64,000 nt of DNA from Rugalucina vietnamica (taxonomy: Eukaryota; Mollusca; Bivalvia; Lucinida; Lucinidae). Positions 12,741-26,300 of this stretch are shown here, in pieces; the stretch's first letter is position 1; each line of letters opens with the position of its first letter. Both the position numbers and the translations under genes were made by a program. The notes beneath the pieces are model-generated. The model made no database searches. It saw nothing but the letters and a program-made list of their open reading frames with translations, and had not been told where the DNA came from. The stretch lies in contig OZ024870.1 of assembly GCA_964017185.1 (NCBI GenBank), forward strand, positions 58,816,812 through 58,880,811. Direction: 5' to 3'.

Positions 12741-12925
12741 TACCTGAGAAAACCGGATTTTTGCCTATGCGAAAACAGAGGTGCAGATCAGCTGTTGATC
12801 AGCGCCTTTGTTTTCGCTACACGAAAGTACTACCCATCTTCTTCCTAAATCCAAAATCTCAAGCTTCTAGCCATCTTCTGTAGCTGCATAGACCAGTTTG
12901 TGTCAGACCTGATTGTCATGGCTCA
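12741..12925 (-). repeat. R1 repeat, reverse, shortened
   Basis: ACCTGAGAAAACCGG left end, shortened hairpin (GCAGATCAGCTGTTGATC), TTCCTAAATCCAAAATCTC and a short right end. Abuts the next copy directly. Confidence 0.75.
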
Positions 12926-13193
12926 TTTGAACCGTCTCGTGGGAAAACCAACAATGTGGTTTCCGAACAGGTCTGACACAAACCGGGCTGTACAGTCACA
13001 GAAGATGGCTAGAGGCTTGAAATTCACAGAAGATGGCTAGAGGCTTGAAATTTTGTATTTAGAAAGAAGAGGAAGTGTACTATCTGTGTAGCGAAAACAA
13101 AGGCGCTGATCAGCTTTGCGGTTACCTCGAAGCTGATCTGCGTCTTTGTTTTCGCATATGCAGATTGTTGGTTTTCCCATGAGGCGGCTCATT
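12926..13193 (+). repeat. R1 repeat, forward, near full length
   Basis: CGTCTCGTGGGAAAACCAAC at the left and TTGGTTTTCCCATGAGGCGG at the right form long inverted ends. A 26-bp internal direct duplication (starts CACAGAAGATGGCTAGAGG) is present at about 12993-13045. Confidence 0.9.
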
Positions 13194-13330
13194 TTATTGT
13201 TAGTATTGTGGTTTAACGCCTTGTTGACAATTTTCAGTCATGTCTGGACTAAGTCACTGCTTCCTGGTATTAACCAACAGAATGGAAAGTAAATGTATTT
13301 TGCTAACACAGGTGGAGTTAAAACCCAGGA

Positions 13331-13582
13331 GGCGGCCCCCGTGGCCGAGCGGTTAAGAACGCTGTTTCTTAATCACTCGATCATCTCACCGCTGTGTCTA
13401 GTGTGGGTTCGAGCCCCGCTCTGGCCACATGTGAGACAAGCCAAGTTCTGCTTGCGGGTGTGTCAGGTGGTTTTTCTCTGGGTTCTCCCGTTTTCGCCCC
13501 ACCTACTGATTGGCCCGTCTCATGTGAGCTGAAATAATCTTGAAAGGGACGTAAAACTGAATTAAAAAAAAAAACAAAAAAA
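13331..13582 (+). mobile_element. tRNA-derived SINE (Leu/Ser-type head) with A tail
   Basis: The head has an A box (TGGCCGAGCGG) and a B box (GGTTCGAGCCCC) with a long spacer like a class II (Leu/Ser) tRNA. A unique body follows, then TGAAAGGGACGTAAAACTGA and an A-rich tail. An exact 10-bp target duplication AAACCCAGGA sits at 13321-13330 and 13583-13592. A diverged copy of the same family lies inverted at 28897-29140. This is a retroposon, not a functional tRNA gene: the 3' acceptor arm does not pair and the sequence continues past it. Confidence 0.85.
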
Positions 13583-13706
13583 AAACCCAGGACCTCTCGA
13601 TTCTGAGTCTGAGGCCTTATTCACTGGGCCACCATGCTTCCCATCCATCGTATTGTGGTACCCATTTTTTTACTAGTATGATTTTATTCATTTTTCATTT
13701 ACCTAC

Positions 13707-14312
13707 CTGGGTCAATGTTCTTCAATGGTTTAAATCTTCTTCCTCGACTGGATTCACTGTCTGAGTGGGAATGATCTGAAACGGTCTCCTTTTTGTCATG
13801 GTCAACATTATCCGAAATTATATCCAAAAAGTGAGGCTTAGAACCCTGTACTGCGTTGGCTGCCGTGTATTTTGTGGAAGACATGGTATTTGTGGTCCCT
13901 GGGACGGTAACACTAACATGTGTCAATTTTGATCTCCCCGAATGGGGCCATCTCATGTCATTGTCCCGTTCCGATTGAGTCAAATTGTTATTGAGAAAGT
14001 TAATCTCGGTTTCCCTGATATCTCTTGAGTCTGTCAAAGTTGAGTGAGCATTTGGTGAATAGGGTCGCTCGGGAATAGCATAAGTTCTATCCATATGATT
14101 CTCTGATCCTACGACCCTGTCCAAAAATTCCACCCGCTTTTCCCGTTGGTCCCTAGAGTTTGATGGTGCTCTGTCAGTGTTGTAGTTTTTCTCGCGAAGT
14201 TTTAGATTGGTCTGTTTCACCTGTTTGTCGGGTTTCGGCCGATGACTTGAAGATTTCTTGATGCTCGGTTTACGATTATCTCCTTTCTCATCTTCTTCAA
14301 CATATTTATCAT
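13707..14312 (-). CDS. CEP350: CEP350-like coding exon 5 (606 bp)
   Basis: Acceptor TCTTTTAG precedes 14312, and donor CCAG|GTAGGT follows 13707 (a second donor 4 bp on, AG|GTAAAT, is possible). It is open for all 201 codons and takes one base from exon 4 to make Asp. Polar, Ser/Asp/Arg-rich, with a SHSDSESSRGRR segment near the end. Contains RVEFLDRVV and EINFLNNN, which parallel human CEP350 motifs in the same order. Confidence 0.85.
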
Positions 14313-17300
14313 CTAAAAGAAAGAAAGGGAAAACATTACGAAAATTTGCCCATGCAATAAACAGAGATTTTTAATGCTGTAAAAAATGAAAGTTTCCAGA
14401 AGAAAACTTTCGATATTTTTCTTATTTTTGCTAAAAACATAGATTGTGGGTACACGTTAGAACCGCCTCGCCGAGGCGGTTCTAACGAGTACCCACAATC
14501 TATGTTTTGTAGCAAAAATAAGAAAAATAGGTATACCCCTGCATACCCCAGTTTTACTATATAAAAGTGGGGTTTGTGGGGGTATACTTTACACGGACTT
14601 GTTTTCCTGATGGTATTTCCTTTTTAACAAATACATAGAAAGCTCAAGGAACTTAGAAAAAAAAGTTCTTGAAAGTGCAGACATTGATGTATGTGATCTT
14701 GTGTGTGAGCCACAGCATGAGAAAACTGGATTTATGCCAATGCGAAAACTAAGGCGCAGATCAGCTTCGCAGTAACTGCACAGCTGATCAGCACCTTTGT
14801 TTTCACTACATGGATAGTACAATTCCTCTTCTTCTTAAATCTGAAATTTCAAGCTCCTAGCCATCTTCTGTAGTTGCACAGACCGGTTGTGTCAGACCTG
14901 GTCTGAAACCCCAAAGACCAGTTTTCTCTTGTCACGGCGCATTTGGGTTAACCGTGCTTAACTTGGCAATGCAAATGCAAATGCAGCCACATGCAAAGAA
15001 CATTAAAACTTTTCAGTATCAGTGTTTAGTATTTTTTGGTATTATTATTCTTTTGGTAGCAAAAGTATTTCACTTTACCGAAAGGGATCATGAAACGAAA
15101 GGGATCATGAAACGCTTTACTATATGCATGCAAGGTATCCTATAAATCTTTAAAGGTCCCTGCTGTCTCACTAAATTATAATTGTTTATGGTATTCACCA
15201 TAAATCAAAAACCCTAATTTCTTTTTCAATTAATGCAATACACTTTATGCAAATTTTATGAGCGAAAATCATTTCAACAAGACTAAAATATGCAAAAAGG
15301 AAATTAAACAGCATCAATAAAATGCCTATTACATAACAGGCTATACCCAGATAATGGCACCTGTGTTTGCAAACAAGTGCGCCGCGTGACGAGAAAACTG
15401 GATTTTTGCCTATGCGAAAACAAAGGCGCAGATCAGCTGTGCAGTAACTGCCCAGCTGATCAGCGTCTTTGTTTTCGCTACACAGACAGTACAATTCCTA
15501 TTCTTCTTCAATCCAAAATTTTCAGCTTCTAGCCCTCTTCTGTAGGTGCACAGGCCGGTTTGTGTCGCACCTGGTCAGAAAACCCAAAGACCATTTTTTT
15601 CGCATCGCAGCTCAAGTGTCACAGCTGCATAATGAATGCAATAGAATAACGGGCTGCACCTATTAAACAAACATTTCACAAAAGATTTTCAAAGGTATCA
15701 TATTATACCCATATGAGAAAAGGTGATAGATCTGTGCATAACAATATGTTGGTAAAAGGAATATTGTACGAGCTTCATCATGAGCAAACCAGCTTTTTAC
15801 ATATACAAAAGGCATGAAAAAGTGCCAATGGCTATCCAGCTATCGGCCAGGTGAAAGGATTTGCTGATTTTCTCTTAAAAGTTTTGTTCAATATGAGCCA
15901 CCTCGTGGGAAACCAACAATCTGCATGGGCGAAAACAAAGGCGCAGATCAGCTTCGCGGTAACCAAGAAGCTGATCAGCGCCTTTGTTTTCGCTATTCGG
16001 ATAGTACAATTCCTCTTCTACTTAACTCCAAAATTTCAAGCTTCTAGCTATTTTCTGTGTTTGTACAGGCCGGTTTGTGTCGGACCTGTTCGGAAACCAC
16101 ATTGTTGGTTTTCCCACGAGGTGGCTCATATGTTAGATTTTCTCTTTAATTTTTGTTCATTACATTCATTAGAACTGCCATAAAGAAAACAACTTTAAAA
16201 GGCTTCCAGCATAAGAAAAACTACATTATTTGACTTTCAAAATTATCATTAAATTGCACCTATTACCAACATGTCCTTCTGTATAATTGGCTACATATGC
16301 CCTTTTGAAAACAAGGAAAAAAGACAAGGACTATGATCGCAAAACAAATGGTTCATATAGATTGATCTATGTGTCTATCTAATCAAAACATGAACCTGAC
16401 AATTTAGCCTTCCTTAAAAACTGCCACATATTCTGACCTATCGCATGGCAAGTAAAAATACCCAGTCTCTAAGACCCAAGTAAACAATTTTCAAAAAAAT
16501 ATATGCATGTTTTAATTCAATTACAGCTCTAGCTAAAATGTCATTTAGAAAATTCCAAAGAAATCATAAACCTACAAATTCAATGCAGGGTTAAGGTCCA
16601 AGGACATCAAATTTTTATTATAACAAATAACCTACACTCAAAAAAACACATAAAAACCTAATTGATCTTTTAAATGTTTATATGAGCCGCCTCATGAGGA
16701 AACCAACAAGGTGGTTTTTGAACCGGTCTGACAAAACCGGGCTGTACAGCCACAGAAGACAGATAAAAGCTTGAAATTTTGGATTTAAGAAGAAGAGGGA
16801 TTTTACTTTCTGAGTAGTGAAAACAAAAGCACTGATCAGTTTCGCGGTAACTGCAAAACTGACCAGCGGCTTTGTTTTCACATATCTAGACTGTTGGTTT
16901 TCTCATGATGTGGCTCATATAGCATGGAATGAAATGAAATCTGTAATTCTGCTGCTAAGATGCACCCACAGTTCAAGTTACTCAATAAATTCTAAATTCA
17001 AATTAATACCAAAGAAAATTCTTTGCAAGGAAAGAAAATTTTGTCTTTGAACAAAATATGAATGGAAAAATGAGAATTTCAATTTCAAAATAAATGTAAA
17101 TTTGCTGAATGTACATGTATCAATAGGGCCAATTCAATTTAAAGTCTTTCAATAAGAACATATGAGCCACATCCTGAGAAAACTGGATTTTTGCCTATGC
17201 GAAAACAATGGCGCAGATCAACTTTGCAGTAACTGCGAAGCTGATCAGCGCTTTTGTTTTCACTACACTGATAGTACAATTTCTCTTCTTCTTAAATCTG

Positions 17301-20300
17301 AAATTTCAAGCTTCTAGCTATCTTCTGTAGCTGCACAGGCCGATTTGCGTCCGACCTGGTCGGAAACCCCGAAGACTGGTTTTCTTGCATCACAGCTCTT
17401 ATTCAAAACTTTTGATCTTAGGCAATATTACTGAACTTCATGCAAAATAAACATCTGAATATGTAATACCTACTTGAATGCATTTGATATGATAGACAAT
17501 CTAAAGACTTGTCACAAGAATGTTATAAAATTATGAAATTTTATCTCTGTTGTATGACAGTTTTATGTCATTTTTCATTTGTTACCCAATTTTGAATAAA
17601 TAGTGAAATGCAGTAAGAAAAGTCTGTCCGAAAGTAAAGTTGTACAAAATTTAATATAACTTTAAAAAGTTTGCCGATACCCATGCAGCTGATACTGTAC
17701 CAGTAAATGGAAATCAATCCCCCTTTGACAGGAGACAGAGCATTGACCGTGCATTATTATGAAATATTTACATTTTTCTAAAACCTCCTTAGATGAACCA
17801 TTAGATTTTCATCTGTGTTCATACTTCCATGAACCCCGTTGTGCCACGCGACGTGACGTAATCCAAATTTGACGTCAAAAAACATGAATCTCGCCAATCT
17901 GATTGGACGTTGTAAACGTCGACGCCGTTCCGCTGTTTGAACACACACTGTGTGTACATACAGTTTTGCTGGTAAATGTGACCGCCTTGGTGATTTTTCA
18001 ACAAACGATAGAGAGAAATGAATGTAAATATAAGCAATGAGTTTAATTTTTCTGTTGTTCATGGAGCTATGAACCGCAGTGGGTCACTAGCAAAGCTTAC
18101 ATGAACCCCTTCAGGGTTCATTCACTTTGCACGCGACCCACTGCGGTTCATAGCTCCATGAACACCAGACAAATGAAATTCATTTCTTAAATAGAGGGGG
18201 GGGGGGGGGGGGGGGGGGGGGGTTCTGAACTAAATGGCCATGAAAATTTGCATTCACATGTCCAACTATTGGCAGACTTTTGATCAAAATAATGCCCCTG
18301 TAGTGCAGAGGAAACACCCAGGCTTTGGAAAAAGGAAAATAAATATCTGCACTGTTCCTCTGGGTGCCAATGGGCGTGTTGTAGCAACTGACTTGGACAT
18401 TTGTACCTTTGTTTTTTCATACTTCCTACGTAAAAAATTTTAGCTTATAGTCATTTTGTTGGATACACAACTCAGTTTGTGTTCAAAGACTTACCAAAAA
18501 CTCATGATCAAGCTCTTCCGGTAGTCGACCTTCATTCTCAGTGTGTGTGAGAGGGGGTAAGAAATTTAAAATCACCTTTAATAACTTCATTACCTGACTT
18601 TACAAAACTTAGAAGATGCGCACAATGCAGTTAATGACTTTATAAATCTGGAACTTGACAGTTTACCTTTGTGGCATGCAATTTATTCACCAACTAATTA
18701 TTTATGGGATTTTTTTCAATATAGGACTTCAGATTATTAATAACAGGTCTTTGAACAGTAAACATGCTTAGAATATTTACAAACTTAAATTTCTTTTAAA
18801 CGACATCTACCCATTTTAGGAAGTTTCATTTTCGATGATCATTCAAAATGAAAATATATCATAAAGAAGACATAGCTGGAACAAAGGTTTATGAAAATGT
18901 TGTTTTATTCAGGTAAACCATGTAAGATGTGTTTCATGTACCACTGAGAGGTTGCAGGAGTATTACATAGCCCAAATGGCATCAGAATCATCATTTGATC
19001 TAACAACTAGTCACAACAGCTAGGTTCATATAATTTCATGACCATCTGTAACCTCATTTGTAAGGTGACCACCTTCAGATATGACGCTTACCTAGTCTAG
19101 AAATTTTCCTGGAAGTTTGTGTTTTAGATCTAAGATATGCTGATCTTCCATAGTTATCAACAACAGCCTGAAAAAAAAACATACTAACTTTGATCATTGG
19201 TTTTAATATATGTATTTGTTTGTTTCTGTTTACCTTTTAAAAATATCAGTCCACAATTATTTTATTCCTGTGTTAGGACAGAGCCATCATTTCATGGGTA
19301 TGGGTTACATACCCATGAAATGATGGCTCTGTCCTAACAAAGGAATAAAATAATTAGATTTTTAGTTAGTCTTGCTTATGGACACACAATATGACTGTAG
19401 ATTTGAAGCTTGGACATTTTGTACACTACCACCATGCTCTCCAACTTGCTGACTGTAAAAGTGTAAAAAAAAAACAACAGAAGATCTTTCTACAATTGTG
19501 GACATCAAACATGCATACATAACAGGCTGTTTTCTTGCCTATTCTGTATACATGTGTATTGTATATAAAGTCTATAAGAATATCTCAGAGTTTTTATTTC
19601 TGAAACAGAAGACTTAAGCCAGGGATTTTTCTCTATACAAAACTGGGGTCTGGTTTCTGGAACCAAAATTTTTCCACAATCCCAATTTTACCAAAAATTG
19701 CACCATTTTTTTTCCCAAAATTGTGTTAATATTTTTTTTTCCAAAATCACACTATTTTTCCCAGTTTCATCAGTACCAAACATTTCCCAAAAGATCAGAA
19801 AAAGCCTTACCGGCTTTTCCTCTGACAAGACCTGTTTAAAGATGGAAAACGAAGTCTCTTGTGTAAAAATATGATAGTGTATCAGATATCATGCATGAAA
19901 ATGTATCAAATATTCATACATCTATTTGTTTTTAATTGGAATGCCTATAATGAGCAATGCCTTTACAAGTATTGTTACAATTAGCATAAAATCAATCCAA
20001 GAGTGACAACAAGTGGCATTAAATTTGAGCCACCTCGTGGGAAAACCAACAATGTGGTTTCCGAACAGGTCTGACACAAACCAGCCTTTATGTTTTTGTA
20101 GCCTGGTTCTTTTTGTTTTATGTCTTGGTGTTTAAAATTTTTTGTGCTGTTGGCGCCTTATGTATGTTTTCATATTTTTAGTTAAGTTAAGGTAACTGAG
20201 TGGCCACCTATTGGGAAAATAGCTGCTCATTCGGCTTACGATATGTTTCATGGTATAAGTACCTGATTGTTAGTTTGGTTTTTTCCCACCTCGGTTTTTG

Positions 20301-23300
20301 GAGTGGGAATCTTTTTCTGATTGCGCCTTTTCCTGATCTTTGCCTACTTGTACCTTTTTACAGCTACAGAAGCACGCTAGAAGCTTGAAATTTTGGAGTT
20401 AAGTTGAGGAGGAATTGTACTATCCAAGTAGCGAAAACAAAGGCGCTGATCAGCTTCGCGGTTACCGCGAAGCTGATCTGCGCCTTTATTTTCGCCTATG
20501 CAGATTGTTGGTTTTCCCATGTCAGGCGGCTCATTTGTTGTGGCATTAAAAGTAACAGATTTTAGCTTTAATGTGCCACCAAACTGGCCATTTCAGAACT
20601 TAAAACAATAAAGAGTGTGGGTGGTCATATCAACATATTGTTGGTAAAGGAATTTAGAATAGAAATGAAGAACAATATTTCTATGACCACTTTCTCCCTG
20701 CTGATTCAAGACAAGAATTTGTCGGTATGTAGTAGTGAAAGAAATGTGCACAAAGTATTGATAACTTGCTAAGGTACTGAGCGCTATGATAACATGATCT
20801 CAGCTGCTGACCATGGAAGTAAAGCGTTGTTTCAAATGTAACAAAAGACTCAGAAAAATTAGAGTGACAGTGGATAAGTACAAACACTTTGCACAATCCC
20901 TTTAACTTTCTTCAAGTGTCCAGCAAACGCCTGAAGTAGAGCTCCAGACGGCACATTTTCTCATGACATGGTCCAATTACAGACTAAATGACAGATCAAC
21001 TTGCTCTTTTTAGTATTCAGAGCAGCAAAGAAGTTTTGAAAAACAGCCAAATATGCAAACTATTAGCTCTCCCACCCTTAAAACCACTTGCTGAGGGCTT
21101 TTCAATTTGTACAAACTGCAATTCTTTAAGTCTCAAAAGAGGAAGAAAAAAAATAAATATAAGTTTTAGAATATGACTTTTTTTTCTTTCTTTATATTAA
21201 AAGATTCCACTTGGTCAAATCTTTTCAACTTTTTTCAAGGCTGTATATATAATTTCATACTTTTTTAATCAAAGACTGTCAAATCTAAATATAAAATTAT
21301 TTTCAAAAAGCATTAGTTTGATGAGCTAGGTATAAGTGACACTCTAACTTTATGCTTGGTCGTATCTAACATCCAAGGTCAGCAGCTGTCGTGACAGTCA
21401 GATGCCGTAGCCATAATGTTCCTAGGCAAGTTGCCAGTACATGGTGCATATTTCTTTCACCACTAACTGACAAATGCTCTTTACGGTTGCAATCTTTGCT
21501 TTAGACTGTTGTTGTGAATCATCTAAATGACAGTAAAGCAGAAAATACATCATCTTCAAATTGCCATTTCTATGGCCATAAAAATCTCAGTAAACATGTT
21601 CACGTAATGTCGATAATGGTACTGATGCCCCCAATGTCACGGCTATAATAGATAATCACACACTGTTGCTTCGATAATTGAAATGATTCGGAATGATTCT
21701 GGAAAATAACTGAAAAATACCAGTGAGAAATATACAAGAATTGATTAGCTATAAAAAATTAACTGATCAACTACTGGAAAAAATCTATAATAATAGCAGA
21801 TTTAATAGATCAAAATGGATTCTTCATCAATTATTGTGTTAAAATAGCAGGCTGAATTAAAATGAAATGATAGGCTTCAACAAAATCAGACCATGATCGT
21901 AGCCAACACTGTGTGAAAATATCTTCTACATCCTTCAAAAAGAATCATCTATGATCATTGTTTCAACCTAGATGAGATTATTTCAGCGTGTGCTGTCTTT
22001 GGGGCAACCCAACTAGCCTGCCACAGGCCTATCATCTACTCTAAAATTCCAATCTGAAGCACAGCAGTGACAAACGCTTTATTCCGAGTAATGGAATCAT
22101 AATAAAAGAATCATGCTAGGGAAATGTAATAACTCTGAATTCAATCAACAGTAAAATTTAATAGAAATTTGTCATAAAACAGCAGCAAAATAACCATCAG
22201 GAAAATGGCATAATGAGATCAAAGAATACAGAAGTAAAAGTTACAGTGATGCAATTATAAAAAGATATAAAAAAGCTCAGTTAATATCAATAGTTCATGA
22301 TTCTTTCAACTTTAATATACAGAACAAGAAAATTGTCCTCTCTTTCATATTAAAATTGCAAAAAAGAAACTGTAGAAAAAACTGCTTTGAAAAAGATGAT
22401 TTTTTGCAGTTTTTTACAATATGGGCATAGCAGCCATCTTGGTCATGTGACCTTGCTCAATATTCAAAATATCCTTTTCCCTTCTCATCTAGGATCGAAT
22501 TTAAATTTGACTTTAACCAGTCAAGCAGTTATGCACCAGTCATTTGCAACCACTGCTCCCCCACCTACGGGGAAGGGTGGGGATTATGACTTTTCAGCTT
22601 TCAGTGTCCTGCTATAAGCCCCATCCCCAGGGGGCAAACTAAAGGTCAAAACTTTGCTTAGCAATAGAAAATCTCCCTGGGGTAAGGATCCTACCCTAAA
22701 AACCCCGTCATTTCCCCTGCACTGCCAGGACACTTGAAAAGTAATTGCCCCGCACTTTAGCCAGACTATCCCCCACCATTCCCCATAGGTGGAGGGGACA
22801 AAATTACTGGTGCATTACAGAGAAATATTTGAAGACATTGGCAAACAGACAAGGCACTGGGTGACAGCCAATGGACAGAAGAGAGATCATTTGTATTACG
22901 TAAGCTCAACCAGTGGACCAACAGCTCAGGTACTTGTTTTTGCAAAAATGTCAATCTATCTTCAATTATTTTCCTTGGTATGAGTTAACAGTAATATGAA
23001 ATTACAAAACATACACATTATGAAAACTTGCCCAAGCAATATAGACATTTTTTTTTTTTTTTTTTTTTTTTTCAGAAGAAAAAATTAAAATTTCATTGGA
23101 AAAATTTAGATTGTTTAACATTTTCACTCAAAACATTACATTCAGTGTGGGTACACGTTAGAACCACATCGATGAGGCGGTTCTAACAAGTACCCACAAT
23201 GCATGTTTTGGACAAAATTAAGGAAATTAGGTATACCCCTGTAAACCCCAGTTTTTCTACATAAAAGTGGGGTTCACAGGGGTATACATGTCACGGACAT

Positions 23301-26300
23301 GTTTTCCTGATGAGACCAGACCAGGAAGCATCAATTATCATATCTAGCAGTTGTTTCCTTCAGTGTTACAATCACAACAATTTCTTGGCCTCTTATGATG
23401 GGGGACAATGGATTTTTAGGCAGTTTCATGTATCAGTTTTTAATAATACAAACAACAGTATTGATAATTTTTGTAAAAACAGCACAAAGAGGAAAATGGT
23501 GCTCTGAAAAAGGCCAAAAAATCAAATGTTCAATGCATCTTCCAATTTCATCCTACCGGTATGTTATAGGAAGGCTATTCCTGTGAAACTTTCTTACCAA
23601 AAATGCAAGAAACATTTATTTTGCAATTTATCTGAGGTTTTGCAATTATATTATTTGAGGGCTATTTAGGCAAACACGACACAGACTGAGTTGTTATTTA
23701 ATGTCCCAGTAAACAATTGTTCAGTCATGTTGGGATGGCTTTAGTATTATGACAAATAAATGTATCTTGTTCAATGACACTTCATGGCAGTGGAAGGTTT
23801 TGAACCCAGAACTACTCGCTCTGAAAACCGACACTCTACCACTGTAGGCCACCGAACTACCTAGAAAAGTGAAATTACCTTCACTTTCCTATTTTTCATC
23901 ATTTTATTGATAAGGATTACTACAAAAAGACAGCTATCTGACCCAGCTCTTCACAGCTTGCTAGCAAGTAACCTTTACTGTTCAAAAACTTGAAACATAA
24001 CCAAATAGAAATCAAGGGTAATTTTCAGGAGCAAAAATCTTTAAAATACCCTAAATTAGTCAAAACATACCATGACACACTTAATTATTTTTCTAACAAA
24101 ACAGCTACCCCACCAGATAACTATCAACTCTCTCTTTTTCGCTCTTTGACTTTCGGAAGGTGTTAAATTTAAAGTTCCGTAATTGTTCGTGCTCAAACTA
24201 TCCCTAGCGGAACAATACCCATTATTTGTTTTCAAAGCCCTGGCACCTAAATCACCACTGATCTATACATGATCTTCAAATTTGTACAAACGTTGTAATT
24301 ACTGAAGGCCGTTCTCATTACAAATCACAAATGAGACAGAATATAATACTGTGCAACTATAGTACATAAAATTAGCTATGCAACATCAGTCTGTGCTAAT
24401 TATTACTTGAAATGTTTGAATATTTTACAGGAAAATATATTTTGCACTGAAGCTTATAGATATCATTTAATTAAAGCAATATTGTAACCTACTTGTAAAT
24501 GTTGTGAAGTAGGGAAAAGTAGTGTAAATTCTGTTGGTTATCTATCTACAACTCTTGAGCAAGTTTCTCTCAACAGTTAAGTGGTCAGTGGCAAAAAATG
24601 GCTTATGTGCTCAGAAAAAGTCACAGAGCAAACCAAAAGGGTGTCATTATGTACATGATTAAGTTACATATAACCTATTTACGGTACTTGAGTTTCTATA
24701 CTAACTTGTTAATTTTGAGTAGTATACTTGTGAGCTATAAATGATAATCACACTTGGCCTGGTATTTTCATTCAAAGAAAAAAAAAATCCATTAAAAAAG
24801 TAATTCCAACCATTATTTTTGGTAAATATAATGTTCTGAATAGGGGGCATTCACAGAATAATGCAGCTGACATACACCGATTAAACCACAAGATCATGGT
24901 CTAAATTGCTCACCTGAGCTCAGATACTCGTGAGCATTGACTGCTGCATTGTGCAAGGATCTTAATATTCAATAGATAGAGATATGGTGTATAATGTTTC
25001 ATTCCACGCCTGGACAAACTGTTCAGTATACTAGAAAGGGTCCTTCTGAGATCCTGGTACAGACCATTGTATAATTTCCTAAAAACACAAAATGTGAACT
25101 TCTGATCTGCCGGGTCCTTGTTCTTGTTGTGATGCAGACATTACCAAAACATGCCCATGCAATGTACGGAGATTTATAGATACAGTAGATATTTTCAAAG
25201 TTTTCTTTGTCCTGAAGAATGTCATAGTTGACCGAAACGCGTAGACAAAATAAAATAAAAGTTATTTGCACCGCTGTTAGCCGTTAATTCTTGTTTTCCT
25301 TCCTTCAACAACTAGAGATTTATGAAGTTGAAAAAAATGAAAATTTTTCTTACTTTTGCTCAAAACATAGATTGTGGGTATACGTTAGAACCGCCTCGCT
25401 GAGGCAGTTCTAACGAGTATCCACAATCTATGTTTTGAGCAAAAATAAGAAAAATAACCAAAAAACATGCTTTGGAAAAATCTGTATATTACATGGGGCG
25501 TGTTTTCGTAATGTAAACATATACCCCAAAGATGAACTCACTTAAAATCTACGAAACATTAAAACATTTGTCTCCAAACTTCCTATTATGTGTTTACAAC
25601 CTCTCAAAAAATCCCGAAATTTTGCCATTTTATTTTCACTGTGTGCCTAATCACACACATTTTAAGACCTGCAAACACTTCACTGAGGTCAATAGTATTC
25701 TTCTCCGATCAAGTAGGTGGGGGATCTAGGTTTAATGTGATTTTAGTGGTATACATGGGAGTTTTCTAAACTTCTATAAAGCACCTGGGAAAGTCACTTT
25801 TAAGGTAAAAACAACAGACAACAAAGCCATCCATTATTCTTAAAAAAATTAAGCATTTTTCCTAAAAGTAAAATTTTGTCGTATACATGATATACTCAAT
25901 AGATGACAACACAAGTATATATGCATGATACACATGGCTGTCATGGCATGGCACACAAAATATACATGTTCTATATCATATATTGTACGTATATGAGGAC
26001 CAAAAAGATCCTATATCAGGGCAAAGATGCTAATGATACACATTCTATGTATAAGAACACAAATGATACACATTCAAAATATGAGAACACAAATATTACA
26101 CATATTCTAAGTATGAGAGGAGCACAAATGATACACATTTTCTATGAATGAAAGCAGAAATGATACACATGTTCTATACAATAATGACAGCAGAAATGAT
26201 TCGCATTTCAACTTCATTCATGAGGCCTCCTTGTACTGATGATAAATCGTCTATGTGTAAAGGCACAAATGATCTACATGTTTTATGCTTGAGGGCACAA

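Noticed and set aside
13331-13430. A functional tRNA-Leu/Ser gene
   Set aside because: A and B boxes are present, but the acceptor stem does not pair, and the body, A tail and target duplication mark it as a SINE.
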